Source of the DNA: Anoxynatronum sibiricum
GTDB lineage: Bacteria; Bacillota; Clostridia; Peptostreptococcales; Tindalliaceae
DNA length: 64,000 nucleotides
Direction: 5' to 3'
Assembly: GCF_039414295.1 (NCBI RefSeq)
Contig: NZ_JBCITM010000022.1
Coordinates: forward strand, 4,414-68,413
Position numbers and translations under genes: made by a program. Of this stretch, positions 36,712 to 45,111 are shown in pieces. Under the pieces are notes generated by a model. The model searched no databases. It was not told where the DNA came from and saw nothing but the letters and a program-made list of their open reading frames with translations. The stretch's first letter is position 1. Every line of letters begins with the position of its first letter.

Positions 36712-37173
36712 ATGAGCATGTGTCGAAAAGTTGTGAAGCAGAGCCAGACCGAAGCCATTGCGGCAAAGCTGGCAACCCTTTTGAAGCCGGGAGACGTGGT
36801 CTGTCTTTCCGGTGATCTGGGAGCAGGAAAAACCACTTTCACCAAAGCCCTGGGAAAGGCCATGGGAATCAGGGAAAACATCACAAGCCCCACCTTTAAC
36901 CTGGTGCAGGAATACGAGGGTGATATGCCTCTTTATCATTTTGATGTCTACCGGTTATTGAAACCAAGTGAGTTCAGAGACCTTGGAGCAGAAGAATATT
37001 TTTCGGGGGCGGGTGTCTGTGTCATCGAATGGGCCAACCTGGTAAAGGAGTACCTGCCTGAGCGACACCTGTGGATCGAAATCAAGTGGCTGGATGCCAG
37101 ACGTCGCGAAATTTGCATCACCCCTTCGGAGACCTTTGGAAACGCGCTGGTGAAGGAGCTGGGAATCACATGA
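36712..37173 (+). CDS. tsaE: tRNA threonylcarbamoyladenosine biosynthesis ATPase TsaE
   Basis: The 153-aa product is the ATPase that assists TsaB-TsaD in making t6A37 on ANN-decoding tRNAs. Walker A is SGDLGAGKTTFTKALG, preceded by the PGDVVCLSG strand, and SPTFNLVQEY is the family's switch segment. ATG 36712 is preferred because GGAAGGAG lies ten bases upstream; the open frame to 36610 is not supported. Its stop overlaps the tsaB start (ATGA). Confidence 0.95.
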   Translation: MSMCRKVVKQSQTEAIAAKLATLLKPGDVVCLSGDLGAGKTTFTKALGKAMGIRENITSPTFNLVQEYEGDMPLYHFDVYRLLKPSEFRDLGAEEYFSGAGVCVIEWANLVKEYLPERHLWIEIKWLDARRREICITPSETFGNALVKELGIT

Positions 37174-37913
37174 AACTTCTCGCTGTGGAAAGTACTTCCA
37201 TGGCTGCGGGTGCAGCCCTCATAGAAGAAGGCCGGCTGCTGGGTGAAATTCGGCTAAATCACCGTAAAACCCATTCGGAACAGCTGCTTCCCATGGTGGA
37301 CCAACTCCTGACCCTCTGTCAGTGTTCCATGGAGTCCCTGGAAGGGCTGGCGGTTTCTGTAGGGCCCGGCTCTTTCACGGGAATTCGTATCGGTGTGGCC
37401 ACTGTCAAAGGACTGGCGCAGGCGCTGAATCTTCCCGTTGCAGGGGTGTCCACACTGGAGACACTGGCCTGGCAGGTGGCGCCCTTTCAGGGGCGGGTGG
37501 TGCCACTGATGGACGCCCAGCGGAATCTGGTTTATACGGCGGGTTATCACTTTCACCGGTGTGGTGAAGCACCGCCGGAAATCATCACGCCGCCGGATGT
37601 GTTGCATATTCAGGAACTGTTGGAAACACTTGTTTCAGAATCAATGGTTTCTCAAGAGAAGCCAATTCTCTTTACCGGTGATGCCCTGCCACTCCACCGG
37701 GAGCGCCTGAAAGGGGTGCTGGGAGACAGGGCGGTTTTTGCCCTGTCCATCCACGCCATGCCTTCTGCTGCGGCCCTGGCCCAGTGCGGTCTTTTCAAAA
37801 TGAAGGCGGGTGAAGGAGTTGACCCGGCAAAGGTACAGCCGGTTTATCTGCGCACTTCCCAGGCGGAAAAAGTCCATCACCAAAAGGAACTTCTGAAAAA
37901 GGCGGGAAAATGA
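37170..37913 (+). CDS. tsaB: tRNA t6A modification protein TsaB
   Basis: The 247-aa product has the ASKHA fold of TsaB, the scaffold partner of TsaD. It starts MKLLAVESTSMAAGAALIEE, keeps HSEQLLPMVDQLL and has the diagnostic SVGPGSFTGIRIGVATVKGL. It overlaps tsaE and rimI by ATGA junctions, so the three are translationally coupled. Confidence 0.96.
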   Translation: MKLLAVESTSMAAGAALIEEGRLLGEIRLNHRKTHSEQLLPMVDQLLTLCQCSMESLEGLAVSVGPGSFTGIRIGVATVKGLAQALNLPVAGVSTLETLAWQVAPFQGRVVPLMDAQRNLVYTAGYHFHRCGEAPPEIITPPDVLHIQELLETLVSESMVSQEKPILFTGDALPLHRERLKGVLGDRAVFALSIHAMPSAAALAQCGLFKMKAGEGVDPAKVQPVYLRTSQAEKVHHQKELLKKAGK

Positions 37914-38395
37914 AGATGAAGACAGAACAGGGAGAAATTCGAGCCATGACAGCGACAGACATTCCCGGTGTCATTGACATTGAAAAAGCATCCTTCACCA
38001 CCCCCTGGACTCATCACGCTTTTCGTCTGGAGTTGAAAAACCAGCTGGCAGTTTACCGGGTGGCTGTGGCGGCGGGTAAAATCGCTGCCTACGGAGGCAT
38101 GTGGCTCATCATTGATGAAGCCCATGTCACCAATGTGGCCGTTCACCCTGATCACCGGGGGCAGCATTGGGGAGAAAACATCATGCGTGTCCTCATGGCA
38201 GATGCCTGCAGCCGGGGGCTGCTGCGCATGACACTGGAAGTCAGAAAAAGCAATGATCCTGCCATTGCCCTATATCGAAAACTGGGTTTTCGAATGAGTG
38301 GGATTCGTCCCGGTTACTACCAGGATACGGGTGAAGATGCTCTGATTATGTGGGCTGAACTGGATCAAGGCATTTCCTGTAAAGAGACACTTTAG
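37910..38395 (+). CDS. rimI: Ribosomal protein S18-alanine N-acetyltransferase RimI
   Basis: The 161-aa product is a GNAT acetyltransferase. The acetyl-CoA motif is VAVHPDHRGQHWGENIMRVL, followed by LEVRKSNDPAIALYRKLGF, the RimI hallmark. A start at the second ATG (37916) is equally possible. The gene ends the tsaE-tsaB-rimI operon; a terminator follows at once. Confidence 0.93.
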   Translation: MKMKTEQGEIRAMTATDIPGVIDIEKASFTTPWTHHAFRLELKNQLAVYRVAVAAGKIAAYGGMWLIIDEAHVTNVAVHPDHRGQHWGENIMRVLMADACSRGLLRMTLEVRKSNDPAIALYRKLGFRMSGIRPGYYQDTGEDALIMWAELDQGISCKETL

Positions 38396-38397
38396 CG

Positions 38398-38433
38398 CTG
38401 CAGCCATTCCCAAGGGGGTCGCTGCAGTTTTTT
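38398..38433 (+). terminator. Rho-independent terminator after rimI
   Basis: CTGCAGC (38398-38404) pairs with GCTGCAG (38421-38427), followed by TTTTTT. It separates rimI from the ECF sigma gene. Confidence 0.8.
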
Positions 38434-38546
38434 ACAATTCGCTGAAATGCCGCTGCTGGAGATTTTGTTCAGTCCATGGATTGGTTGTCAGACTTTTGAT
38501 GAAAGGTTCCGTCATATAGAGTAACGTAAGAGTAGGGGTGGTTTCA

Positions 38547-39125
38547 GTGCAGTTGACAGATGCCCAGCTTGTAACAAAGATCCTGCGTGGAGACCCCACC
38601 GGCTTTCAGGAGCTGGTTTCCCGTTACCAAAAACCAGTTTTTGGCATCTGTTATCGCATGATGCGGCAACGGGAGGAGGCAGAAGACCTTTCTCAGGAAG
38701 TGTTCATCAAAGCCTACCGTTACCTGGGTCAATACAATCATGAACATAAATTTGCCTCGTGGATTCTGAAGATTGCCACCAACACCTGTATCGATGCCAT
38801 ACGAAAAAAACGAGTGGACACCCTGCCCCTTGATGAGGAGATCAAAACCAACCAAGAGGACGTGAGTGCTGAAAGAGCCTTTTTACAGGAGGAAGCCCAT
38901 CGGGAAATTGAAGCCGCCATCGGCTCGCTTCCCCCGGATTACCGGATTGTGGTGTTGCTCTATCATCACCAGGGCCAAAGCTATCAGCAGATTGCCGACC
39001 AATTGGAAATTCCCATGTCAATGGTCAAGAACCGATTGTTCCGTGCCCGCAAAATGTTAAAAGAATCCCTGAAAAAGTTGAAGGAGGAAACCCTATGGAC
39101 TGCCGAACAAGTTCAGAAATCATGA
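38547..39125 (+). CDS. ECF-type RNA polymerase sigma factor
   Basis: The 192-aa product is a SigW/RpoE-type sigma factor. Region 2 is EEAEDLSQEVFIKAYRYLGQ with FASWILKIATNTCID, and region 4 is YQQIADQLEIPMSMVKNRLF. GTG 38547 is preferred over GTG 38538 because AGGGGTGG then has proper spacing. The next gene, a zinc-type anti-sigma, overlaps by 31 bases, the usual arrangement. Typical triggers are envelope stress signals; the regulon cannot be seen here. Confidence 0.92.
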   Translation: MQLTDAQLVTKILRGDPTGFQELVSRYQKPVFGICYRMMRQREEAEDLSQEVFIKAYRYLGQYNHEHKFASWILKIATNTCIDAIRKKRVDTLPLDEEIKTNQEDVSAERAFLQEEAHREIEAAIGSLPPDYRIVVLLYHHQGQSYQQIADQLEIPMSMVKNRLFRARKMLKESLKKLKEETLWTAEQVQKS

Positions 39126-39679
39126 TCAAACAAATGGACGGTCCACTGGCCGAAGCTGAATGGCAAGGATGGCAGCAGCACTTGTCAGCCTGCGCAAAAT
39201 GCCGAAAAGAAGCGGCTGAGTGGCAGCAGCTTTCAGTGATGCTGGCGCGGCTTCCTGATCTTGACCCTTCGCCGGGATTTGAACACCGGGTCATGGCCGC
39301 CATTGACCCGATGCGCTATACCGTCCGTCAACCACATCACGCCATGAACCTGGGTATGCTGTTCATCTGGATAGGGATCATGGGAGGCGCTTCGCTGCTG
39401 GTGGTGGAAGCTGCTGCCCGCATGCAGCAATGGATGATGATATGGTTTCAGGGAACCCCCCTTTACCGCCTCTTGGCATTTGTGTATGAGTTTGTGGTGA
39501 TTCGGGGAATTTTCTACTTTCTCATGCCTCAAAAGGGACTGTGGGACTGGCTGTCTCGATGGGAAACGGTTGACAGCTGGTGGGTGACCATGGGAACCTT
39601 GAACCTGGTCATGGTATTAGTGCTCATCAAAGTGATCCTGGACAGAATTCTGGCCGGCGGAAGGGGAGAAGTACGATGA
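39095..39679 (+). CDS. Membrane anti-sigma factor with zinc-binding domain
   Basis: The 194-aa product pairs with the upstream ECF sigma factor. The N-terminus carries the anti-sigma zinc motif (HLSACAKC, residues 28-35, with His and two Cys). A membrane helix follows at about residues 85-105, and two more hydrophobic stretches lie near residues 125-150 and 170-188. It overlaps the sigma gene by 31 bases and the next gene by four, so the trio is co-translated. Confidence 0.82.
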   Translation: MDCRTSSEIMIKQMDGPLAEAEWQGWQQHLSACAKCRKEAAEWQQLSVMLARLPDLDPSPGFEHRVMAAIDPMRYTVRQPHHAMNLGMLFIWIGIMGGASLLVVEAAARMQQWMMIWFQGTPLYRLLAFVYEFVVIRGIFYFLMPQKGLWDWLSRWETVDSWWVTMGTLNLVMVLVLIKVILDRILAGGRGEVR

Positions 39680-40659
39680 ATTGCTTAAATAAGAGACTGG
39701 GGTGTGCTTTTCTGATCATACTGCTGTCGGGAATGGTGGTGGAAGCGGCGCCATCGACGCAGGTTCGGGGACAACTGGTGCAGTTCCACCGCCCTGTGGA
39801 GGTGGAAGCCGGTGAGACTGTTGCCGGTGACGTGGTCAGTTTTTTCAGTACGGTCACCATTCGAGGCCATGTGGAAGGCGATGTGGTGGGTGTTTTCAGC
39901 CAGGTTACGGTGGAAGGCGGCACCGTTGAAGGTGATGCTGTGGCTGTATTTGCTCCCCTGTCTCTTCGCCGGGCTGCCGTTGAGGGAGATGCCATTTCTG
40001 TCTTTGGTGGTGTCACCGCCGATGCCCATACCGGCATCAGCGGCAGTGCTATTGGTGTGATGGGATCTGGGCTTGATGCCCGGGATGCCCAGGTACAGGG
40101 AGATCGCATTGATGTGGCTGGATTTTTGCCGGGGAACCTGAGCGGATTGCCGGTACTGGCAGTGCTCCTGGCGATTTTTCTGGGATTAAAGCAGTTGGTG
40201 GCCTTTGTGGTGGGTGTCATTGCCATTGTGGTTTTTCCGGAACGATTTGAACGCATGGCAGACAACGGCTTCGACGAAGTGGGGAAAAAAACCCTGGTGG
40301 GCATCCTGTTGAGCATGGGCGTTCTGGTGCTCATGGTGATTCTGGCCGTATCAGTGGTGGGCAGTCCGTTGGTACCCCTGGTGTTCCCGGCTTTTATGCT
40401 GCTGGAGTTTGCAGGGAATACCACCATGAAAATCGCCCTTGGACGACGAATCGGTCAGGGATTGGGGCGACAATGGGGAGCCATTCTGGAACTTTTCATT
40501 GGTTCACTGATCTACCTGTTATTGGAGATCACGTTGGTTGGCAAGCTCTTCACTTTCATTTTCAAACTCATTGGAATGGGAGAAGTCATGGACAGCCGGT
40601 TTGGAGACAGGCCGAACCACCGACAAATAGGAGGGTTGGCAGATGCCCCATCGAAATGA
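39676..40659 (+). CDS. Bactofilin-like beta-repeat membrane protein
   Basis: The 327-aa product starts with a signal-type hydrophobic segment. It then has six or so short repeats of the form 'VEGDVVxVFxxVTV' at about residues 45-145, typical of bactofilin/polymer-forming beta-helices, and ends with three or four membrane helices from about residue 155. It lies in the ECF sigma/anti-sigma operon and is probably the regulated or signalling partner at the envelope. Its function is not established. The tsaD start overlaps its end by 17 bases. Confidence 0.72.
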   Translation: MNCLNKRLGCAFLIILLSGMVVEAAPSTQVRGQLVQFHRPVEVEAGETVAGDVVSFFSTVTIRGHVEGDVVGVFSQVTVEGGTVEGDAVAVFAPLSLRRAAVEGDAISVFGGVTADAHTGISGSAIGVMGSGLDARDAQVQGDRIDVAGFLPGNLSGLPVLAVLLAIFLGLKQLVAFVVGVIAIVVFPERFERMADNGFDEVGKKTLVGILLSMGVLVLMVILAVSVVGSPLVPLVFPAFMLLEFAGNTTMKIALGRRIGQGLGRQWGAILELFIGSLIYLLLEITLVGKLFTFIFKLIGMGEVMDSRFGDRPNHRQIGGLADAPSK

Positions 40660-41764
40660 CCGGCAGGTTGCTGAAAGGCCCGATCTGAAAATGCCGCCGC
40701 CGGGTTGGCTGACCCTGGGCATTGAAACCAGTTGCGACGAAACGGCAGTAAGTGTGGTGCGGGACGGGCGTCAGGTGCTTTCCAGCATCGTGGCCTCGCA
40801 AATTCCCGAACACCAGAAATTTGGCGGTGTGGTGCCTGAGGTGGCTTCCCGGCAGCATGTGGAAACCATTACCCAGGTAATTGATGAGGCCTTGCGAGAA
40901 GCTGAAGTCACCCTTGAGCAGATCCATCAGGTGGCTGTTACCTACGGGCCTGGACTGGTGGGGGCCCTGCTGGTGGGAGTGGCTGCTGCCAAGGCTCTGG
41001 CCTATGGAAGGCGGTTGCCCCTCAATGGCGTGAACCATATTGAAGGCCATCTTTTTGCCAATTTTATCCAATCCCCATCATTGGAGCCGCCTCTCTTGGC
41101 CCTGATTGTTTCGGGCGGGCACACGCATTTGGTGCATATGAAACATTATGGCGTTTATGAAGTTCTGGGCAAAACAAGGGATGATGCGGCGGGAGAAGCC
41201 TTTGACAAAGTGGCTCGTGTGCTGGGGCTGGGTTATCCCGGCGGCCCCCTCATTGATGCAGCGGCCCGCCAGGGTGATCCCCGGGCCATTGATTTTCCCA
41301 GGGCGGTTGTGACAGATCACCCCTGGGATTTCAGCTTTAGCGGCTTGAAGTCGGCGGTGCTGAACCACGTCAATACAGAGAGAATGAAGGGCCGTGACGT
41401 GCAGGTGGCCGATGTGGCTGCCAGTTTTCAGCAGGCGGTGGTGGATGTGCTGGTGAATAAAACGCTGGACTGTTCAGTGACAAACGGCATTAAACAGGTG
41501 GTGCTTTCCGGCGGAGTGGCCGCCAACAGCCTGCTGCGCCAGACGCTGGCTGACCGGTGCCGGGAACAGGGTATTGCCTTCTGCGCCCCTGAGCTTGCCC
41601 TTTGCACCGATAACGGCGCTATGATTGCCTGTGTGGGGTATTATGATTACTGCATGGGAGTTCGTTCCCGGTGGAACCTGAATGCAGTGGCCGGTTTGTC
41701 CATCGGGGAGCGGAACGAACAATGGTTCTTTAGAGATGAATTATTTCCTTCAGGGGAATGTTGA
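40643..41764 (+). CDS. tsaD: tRNA N6-adenosine threonylcarbamoyltransferase TsaD
   Basis: The 373-aa product transfers threonylcarbamoyl to A37 of tRNA. It keeps LGIETSCDETAVSVV, the iron-binding HxxxH in GVNHIEGHLFANF, ALIVSGGHTHLVHM, DDAAGEAFDKVARVLGLGYP and VLSGGVAANSLLRQTL. The N-terminus carries about 22 extra residues before the usual 'LGIETSCDE'. Start ATG 40643 follows TAGGAGGGTTGG and overlaps the bactofilin-like gene. Its partners tsaE and tsaB lie 3 kb upstream, split from it by the sigma-factor trio. Confidence 0.96.
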   Translation: MPHRNDRQVAERPDLKMPPPGWLTLGIETSCDETAVSVVRDGRQVLSSIVASQIPEHQKFGGVVPEVASRQHVETITQVIDEALREAEVTLEQIHQVAVTYGPGLVGALLVGVAAAKALAYGRRLPLNGVNHIEGHLFANFIQSPSLEPPLLALIVSGGHTHLVHMKHYGVYEVLGKTRDDAAGEAFDKVARVLGLGYPGGPLIDAAARQGDPRAIDFPRAVVTDHPWDFSFSGLKSAVLNHVNTERMKGRDVQVADVAASFQQAVVDVLVNKTLDCSVTNGIKQVVLSGGVAANSLLRQTLADRCREQGIAFCAPELALCTDNGAMIACVGYYDYCMGVRSRWNLNAVAGLSIGERNEQWFFRDELFPSGEC

Positions 41765-41801
41765 CATAAAACAGCATCCATAACAGGATCAAAAACCGAA
41801 A

Positions 41802-41825
41802 GGGCAGGCAAATGCCTGTCTTTTG
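41802..41825 (+). terminator. Probable terminator after tsaD
   Basis: GGCAGGCA pairs with TGCCTGTC over a two-base loop, followed by TTTTG. Downstream of it the remaining intergenic sequence holds the DnaA-box cluster. Confidence 0.6.
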
Positions 41826-41947
41826 CCGTTTAAAATAAAAAAAGTCCAACAGATAAGTTGATTGAACATTATCTTTTTCAACTGATTCTCACCTGCAGTA
41901 ACTGAGAAGATCTCTCCAGAAAAGACAGTTCATGGGGATGAAACAGG

Positions 41948-42038
41948 TGTGGATATTGTGGATATCTTTGAAAAGAAGTGTTAGCAAGGACTAAAACTGT
42001 GGATAACTTTGTGGAAAACATTGAAAAACTGTGGAAAA
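41948..42038 (-). promoter_or_regulatory. Second cluster of DnaA boxes (five)
   Basis: Read on the plus strand as TGTGGATAA-type sites: a perfect box at 41998-42006, and one-mismatch boxes at 41948, 41957 (abutting), 42010 and 42030. All share one orientation within 91 bases between convergent tsaD and the ABC-F gene, where no promoter is expected. Confidence 0.6.
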
Positions 42039-42044
42039 ATAATG

Positions 42045-42079
42045 AAACCCTGCCGTCAATTGATTGAGGGCAGGGTTTT
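42045..42079 (-). terminator. Terminator of the ABC-F gene
   Basis: AAACCCTGCC pairs with GGCAGGGTTT; on the minus strand it follows the ABC-F stop by about 40 bases and ends in T residues. Confidence 0.8.
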
Positions 42080-42119
42080 GTCAGAAATGGTGTTAACATA
42101 ACTCGGATGAACCTCGTCA

Positions 42120-44063
42120 TCACTCCTCCGCCTGCTCCAGCAAAACTTCCCATTCGCTGTACAGCGCTTCCAGTGAGGCTTTCAGATCGGTGGATTCTTC
42201 ATGAATGCGGCGGCTTTCTGCTGCATCTGAATAGACTTCAGGTAAACACATGAGGGCTTCCAGTTCTTTGACCTTTGCTTCGAGCTGATGCATCTCTTTC
42301 TCCAGATTGGAGAGGTTTTTTTTCAGAGTGTTGGAGGCGTCACGTTGGCGCCGCTCCTTTTGACGTTCCTGTTTCTGGCGGGTACGGTTGTCAATCACCG
42401 GTTCCACCAGGGCCTGCTGTTCCTGGAGGAGTTGTTTTTTCTTGGCCATATAATCATCGTAATTACCGAGGTGGTGGGTCAGTCCATGGGGAGAAAACTC
42501 CAACACACCGGTGGCAATACGATTGATGAAATAGCGGTCATGGGAAATAAAGAAAAGTGTGCCATCATAAGTCTGCAGTGACTCCTCCAGGTTTTCTCTG
42601 GCGGGAATGTCCAGGTGGTTGGTGGGTTCGTCCAGCAGCAGCAGATTGTGATGGGAAAGCATGAGCTTCAGCAGCGACAATCGGGCTTTTTCGCCGCCGC
42701 TGAGATGAGCAATGGGAGTAAAAACCTCCTCGCCAACAAAGAGAAAGGCACCCAGCCAGGTGCGCAGCTGTGTTTCGTTGAACCTGGGATACGCATTGTG
42801 AAGCTCTTCCATGACGGTACAGGTTTCATCCAGATTCTTCAGTTCCTGATGGTAGTAACCTAAAGATACCTGGTGACCCAATGTCAGGGTTCCTGCGTCG
42901 GGAGAGAGTTCTCCCGCCACCATGCGAAAAAGGGTGGTTTTTCCGATGCCATTGGGACCCACCAGGGCAATCCGATCACCTCGCTGCAGGGTGAAGCTCA
43001 CTGATTCGAAGAGAGGTGGCTGAGTCTCCCAGCTTTTGGACACATTTTCGACAGCCAGCACCTGCCGACCGCTGCTCTGGCCAATTTGAAAATGGAGAGA
43101 GGAAAGCACGGCCTGGTGAACCCGTTGTTGAGGCCGCTCCATTTTCTCCAGTTTTTTCTCCCGGCTCTTGGCCCGGTTTGCCAGTTTTTCAGTGCCGTGC
43201 TGCTTCATGCGCCGCACCAGCTCTTCCTGGCGCTGCATTTCCTTTTCCTGCTTCTTGGCGCTGCGCTCTTCCGCTTCAAGCATGGCTGCCTTTTTTTTCA
43301 GGGCTTCGGTATAGCCGCCGCGAAAACTGGTGACAGCTTGTTGAGCCACTTCCAGCGTCCGGTCGGTGACCTGATCAAGAAAGTAACGGTCGTGGGAAAT
43401 AACTAAAATTGTTCCGGAATAGGAACGCAAAAAGCTCTCCAGCCATTCCACCGATTCGATGTCCAAATGATTGGTGGGTTCATCCAGCAGTAACAGATCG
43501 GGTTTGCTCAGCAAGAGGCGCCCCAGAGTGAGGCGGGTTTTTTGGCCGCCTGACAAAGTGTTTACCTGCCGCTGAAAATCATCTCCGTAAAAACCAAGCC
43601 CGTTCAGCACTCCCCGCACCTCGCTGCGAAAGGCATATCCGTTCTGAGCTTCAAAGCTCTCGGTGAGTCGGGCGTACGCAGCCATGACTTCTTCCAGGCG
43701 TTCATGATTGTCGGTAGAAGCGGAAGCGCCGGTCTGGGCAATGATGGTTTCCAGACGACGCAGTTCTTCCTCCATATGAAGCAGGGTTTGAAACACCACC
43801 AGCACATAATCATGGACGGTTTGATCCGTCGTCATTTCCGGCATCTGATGTTGGATGCCCATGCGCAGCGTACCGGGTATGAACAATTGCCCTTCGTCAT
43901 GGGGCAGCTCTCGGGTGAGGAGTTGAAAGAGAGTGGTTTTTCCGGCACCGTTGGGTCCCACCACCCCCACTTTCTCGCCGGCATTGATGGAGAAAGAGAT
44001 GCGGTCAAAAAGACAGCGGGTACCAAAATATTTAGATAATTGACTGACAGAAAGAATGACCAT
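42120..44063 (-). CDS. ABC-F family ATPase (translation factor / ribosome protection type)
   Basis: The 647-aa product has two ABC domains and no membrane segment. The Walker A motifs are GPNGAGKTTLF and GPNGIGKTTLF, the signatures are LSGGQKTRLTLGRLL and LSGGEKARLSLL, and both Walker B strands read LLLLDEPTNHLDI. The inter-domain linker (about residues 245-325) is long, helical and charged, as needed to reach the ribosomal P site. A C-terminal coiled coil (about 545-640) resembles that of Uup/YdiF. ABC-F proteins act on ribosomes; some give antibiotic resistance. Subfamily not assigned. Confidence 0.93.
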   Translation of the reverse strand: MVILSVSQLSKYFGTRCLFDRISFSINAGEKVGVVGPNGAGKTTLFQLLTRELPHDEGQLFIPGTLRMGIQHQMPEMTTDQTVHDYVLVVFQTLLHMEEELRRLETIIAQTGASASTDNHERLEEVMAAYARLTESFEAQNGYAFRSEVRGVLNGLGFYGDDFQRQVNTLSGGQKTRLTLGRLLLSKPDLLLLDEPTNHLDIESVEWLESFLRSYSGTILVISHDRYFLDQVTDRTLEVAQQAVTSFRGGYTEALKKKAAMLEAEERSAKKQEKEMQRQEELVRRMKQHGTEKLANRAKSREKKLEKMERPQQRVHQAVLSSLHFQIGQSSGRQVLAVENVSKSWETQPPLFESVSFTLQRGDRIALVGPNGIGKTTLFRMVAGELSPDAGTLTLGHQVSLGYYHQELKNLDETCTVMEELHNAYPRFNETQLRTWLGAFLFVGEEVFTPIAHLSGGEKARLSLLKLMLSHHNLLLLDEPTNHLDIPARENLEESLQTYDGTLFFISHDRYFINRIATGVLEFSPHGLTHHLGNYDDYMAKKKQLLQEQQALVEPVIDNRTRQKQERQKERRQRDASNTLKKNLSNLEKEMHQLEAKVKELEALMCLPEVYSDAAESRRIHEESTDLKASLEALYSEWEVLLEQAEE

Positions 44064-44138
44064 GTGAAAACTCCTTAAAAAACGTTATTTTATGAACAAA
44101 CAGCAGACGAAAGCGTTTTTTTTTTCTTCTATTTATAT

Positions 44139-44144
44139 TATAAT
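44139..44144 (+). promoter_or_regulatory. -10 element upstream of rex
   Basis: TATAAT lies about 45 bases before the rex start, after an A/T-rich tract of T residues. The -35 is not clear. Confidence 0.4.
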
Positions 44145-44189
44145 GAACAGTGACCATCCTGTCATCCCGAGAAAATGAGGTGAATTGCA

Positions 44190-44831
44190 GTGAAAAAAGA
44201 TGTGAAAAATGTATCCATGGCGGTCATCCGTCGACTTCCCAAGTATCACAGGCGCTTAAAAGAACTCATGGACAAGGATGTTACCCGAATTTCATCCAAG
44301 GAACTCAGTGTAATGATTGGGTTCACCGCCTCGCAAATTCGTCAGGACCTTAACTGCTTTGGCGGTTTCGGCCAGCAGGGCTATGGGTACGACGTGGCTG
44401 AGCTATATGGTGAAATCAGTCGGATTCTGGGGCTGACGGGGGAGTACAACACCATCATTATAGGGGCCGGAAACCTGGGTCAGGCCATTGCCAACTACTC
44501 CAACTTTGAAAAGAAAGGCTTCCACATGCTGGCGCTGTTTGAAAAAAACCCGCGTCTCATTGGCCTGCAGATCCGGGATGTTCCGGTGCTGGACATCGAT
44601 GAACTGGAAAGCTTCTGCGCCGACAAAAAGATCGACATCGGTGTTATCTGTACCAACAAGGAAAGTGCTCAGGATGTGGCCGACACACTCATCAAGCTGC
44701 CTGTGAAAGCCATCTGGAATTTTGCCCCGGCAGACATACAGGTTCCGGAATCCATTACCTTGGAGAATGTGCATCTTAGTGACAGTCTCTATATCATTTC
44801 TTATCTGCTTAAAATGAATGAAATGGAGTAA
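44190..44831 (+). CDS. rex: Redox-sensing transcriptional repressor Rex
   Basis: The 213-aa product senses the NADH/NAD+ ratio and represses fermentation and respiration genes. It has an N-terminal winged helix (ELSVMIGFTASQIRQDLNCF), a Rossmann fold with IIGAGNLGQAIANYSNF, and the C-terminal swapped helix. Start GTG 44190 follows GAGGTGAATTGCA. Its targets probably lie elsewhere in the genome; no clear Rex operator (TTGTTAAN4TTAACAA) was found in this window. Confidence 0.95.
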   Translation: MKKDVKNVSMAVIRRLPKYHRRLKELMDKDVTRISSKELSVMIGFTASQIRQDLNCFGGFGQQGYGYDVAELYGEISRILGLTGEYNTIIIGAGNLGQAIANYSNFEKKGFHMLALFEKNPRLIGLQIRDVPVLDIDELESFCADKKIDIGVICTNKESAQDVADTLIKLPVKAIWNFAPADIQVPESITLENVHLSDSLYIISYLLKMNEME

Positions 44832-44867
44832 TCCGGAGCGCAACCAGACAGTACGGTTCGCTGGCTG

Positions 44868-44898
44868 ACCCGGCACCACAGGTGCCGGGTTGTTTTTT
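44868..44898 (+). terminator. Rho-independent terminator after rex
   Basis: ACCCGGCACC pairs with GGTGCCGGGT over ACA, followed by TGTTTTTTT. Confidence 0.9.
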
Positions 44899-45111
44899 TG
44901 CCATGCGTTCGGTTCTTGTCAGAGGGCATGCCAGTTTTGCTGTTGATGGCTGCGAAGGCATGTATCAACAAATGCTGGATGTTAGAGGGGCACTGTTTTA
45001 TGGTAGAATAGAAAAGAACACACAAACGCAATGGAGATTGATCCCGCGGTACAGGTCATGGGATACAGATATCTGGACTAACAAATTCCAAAAGAGAATG
45101 GAGAATGAGGC

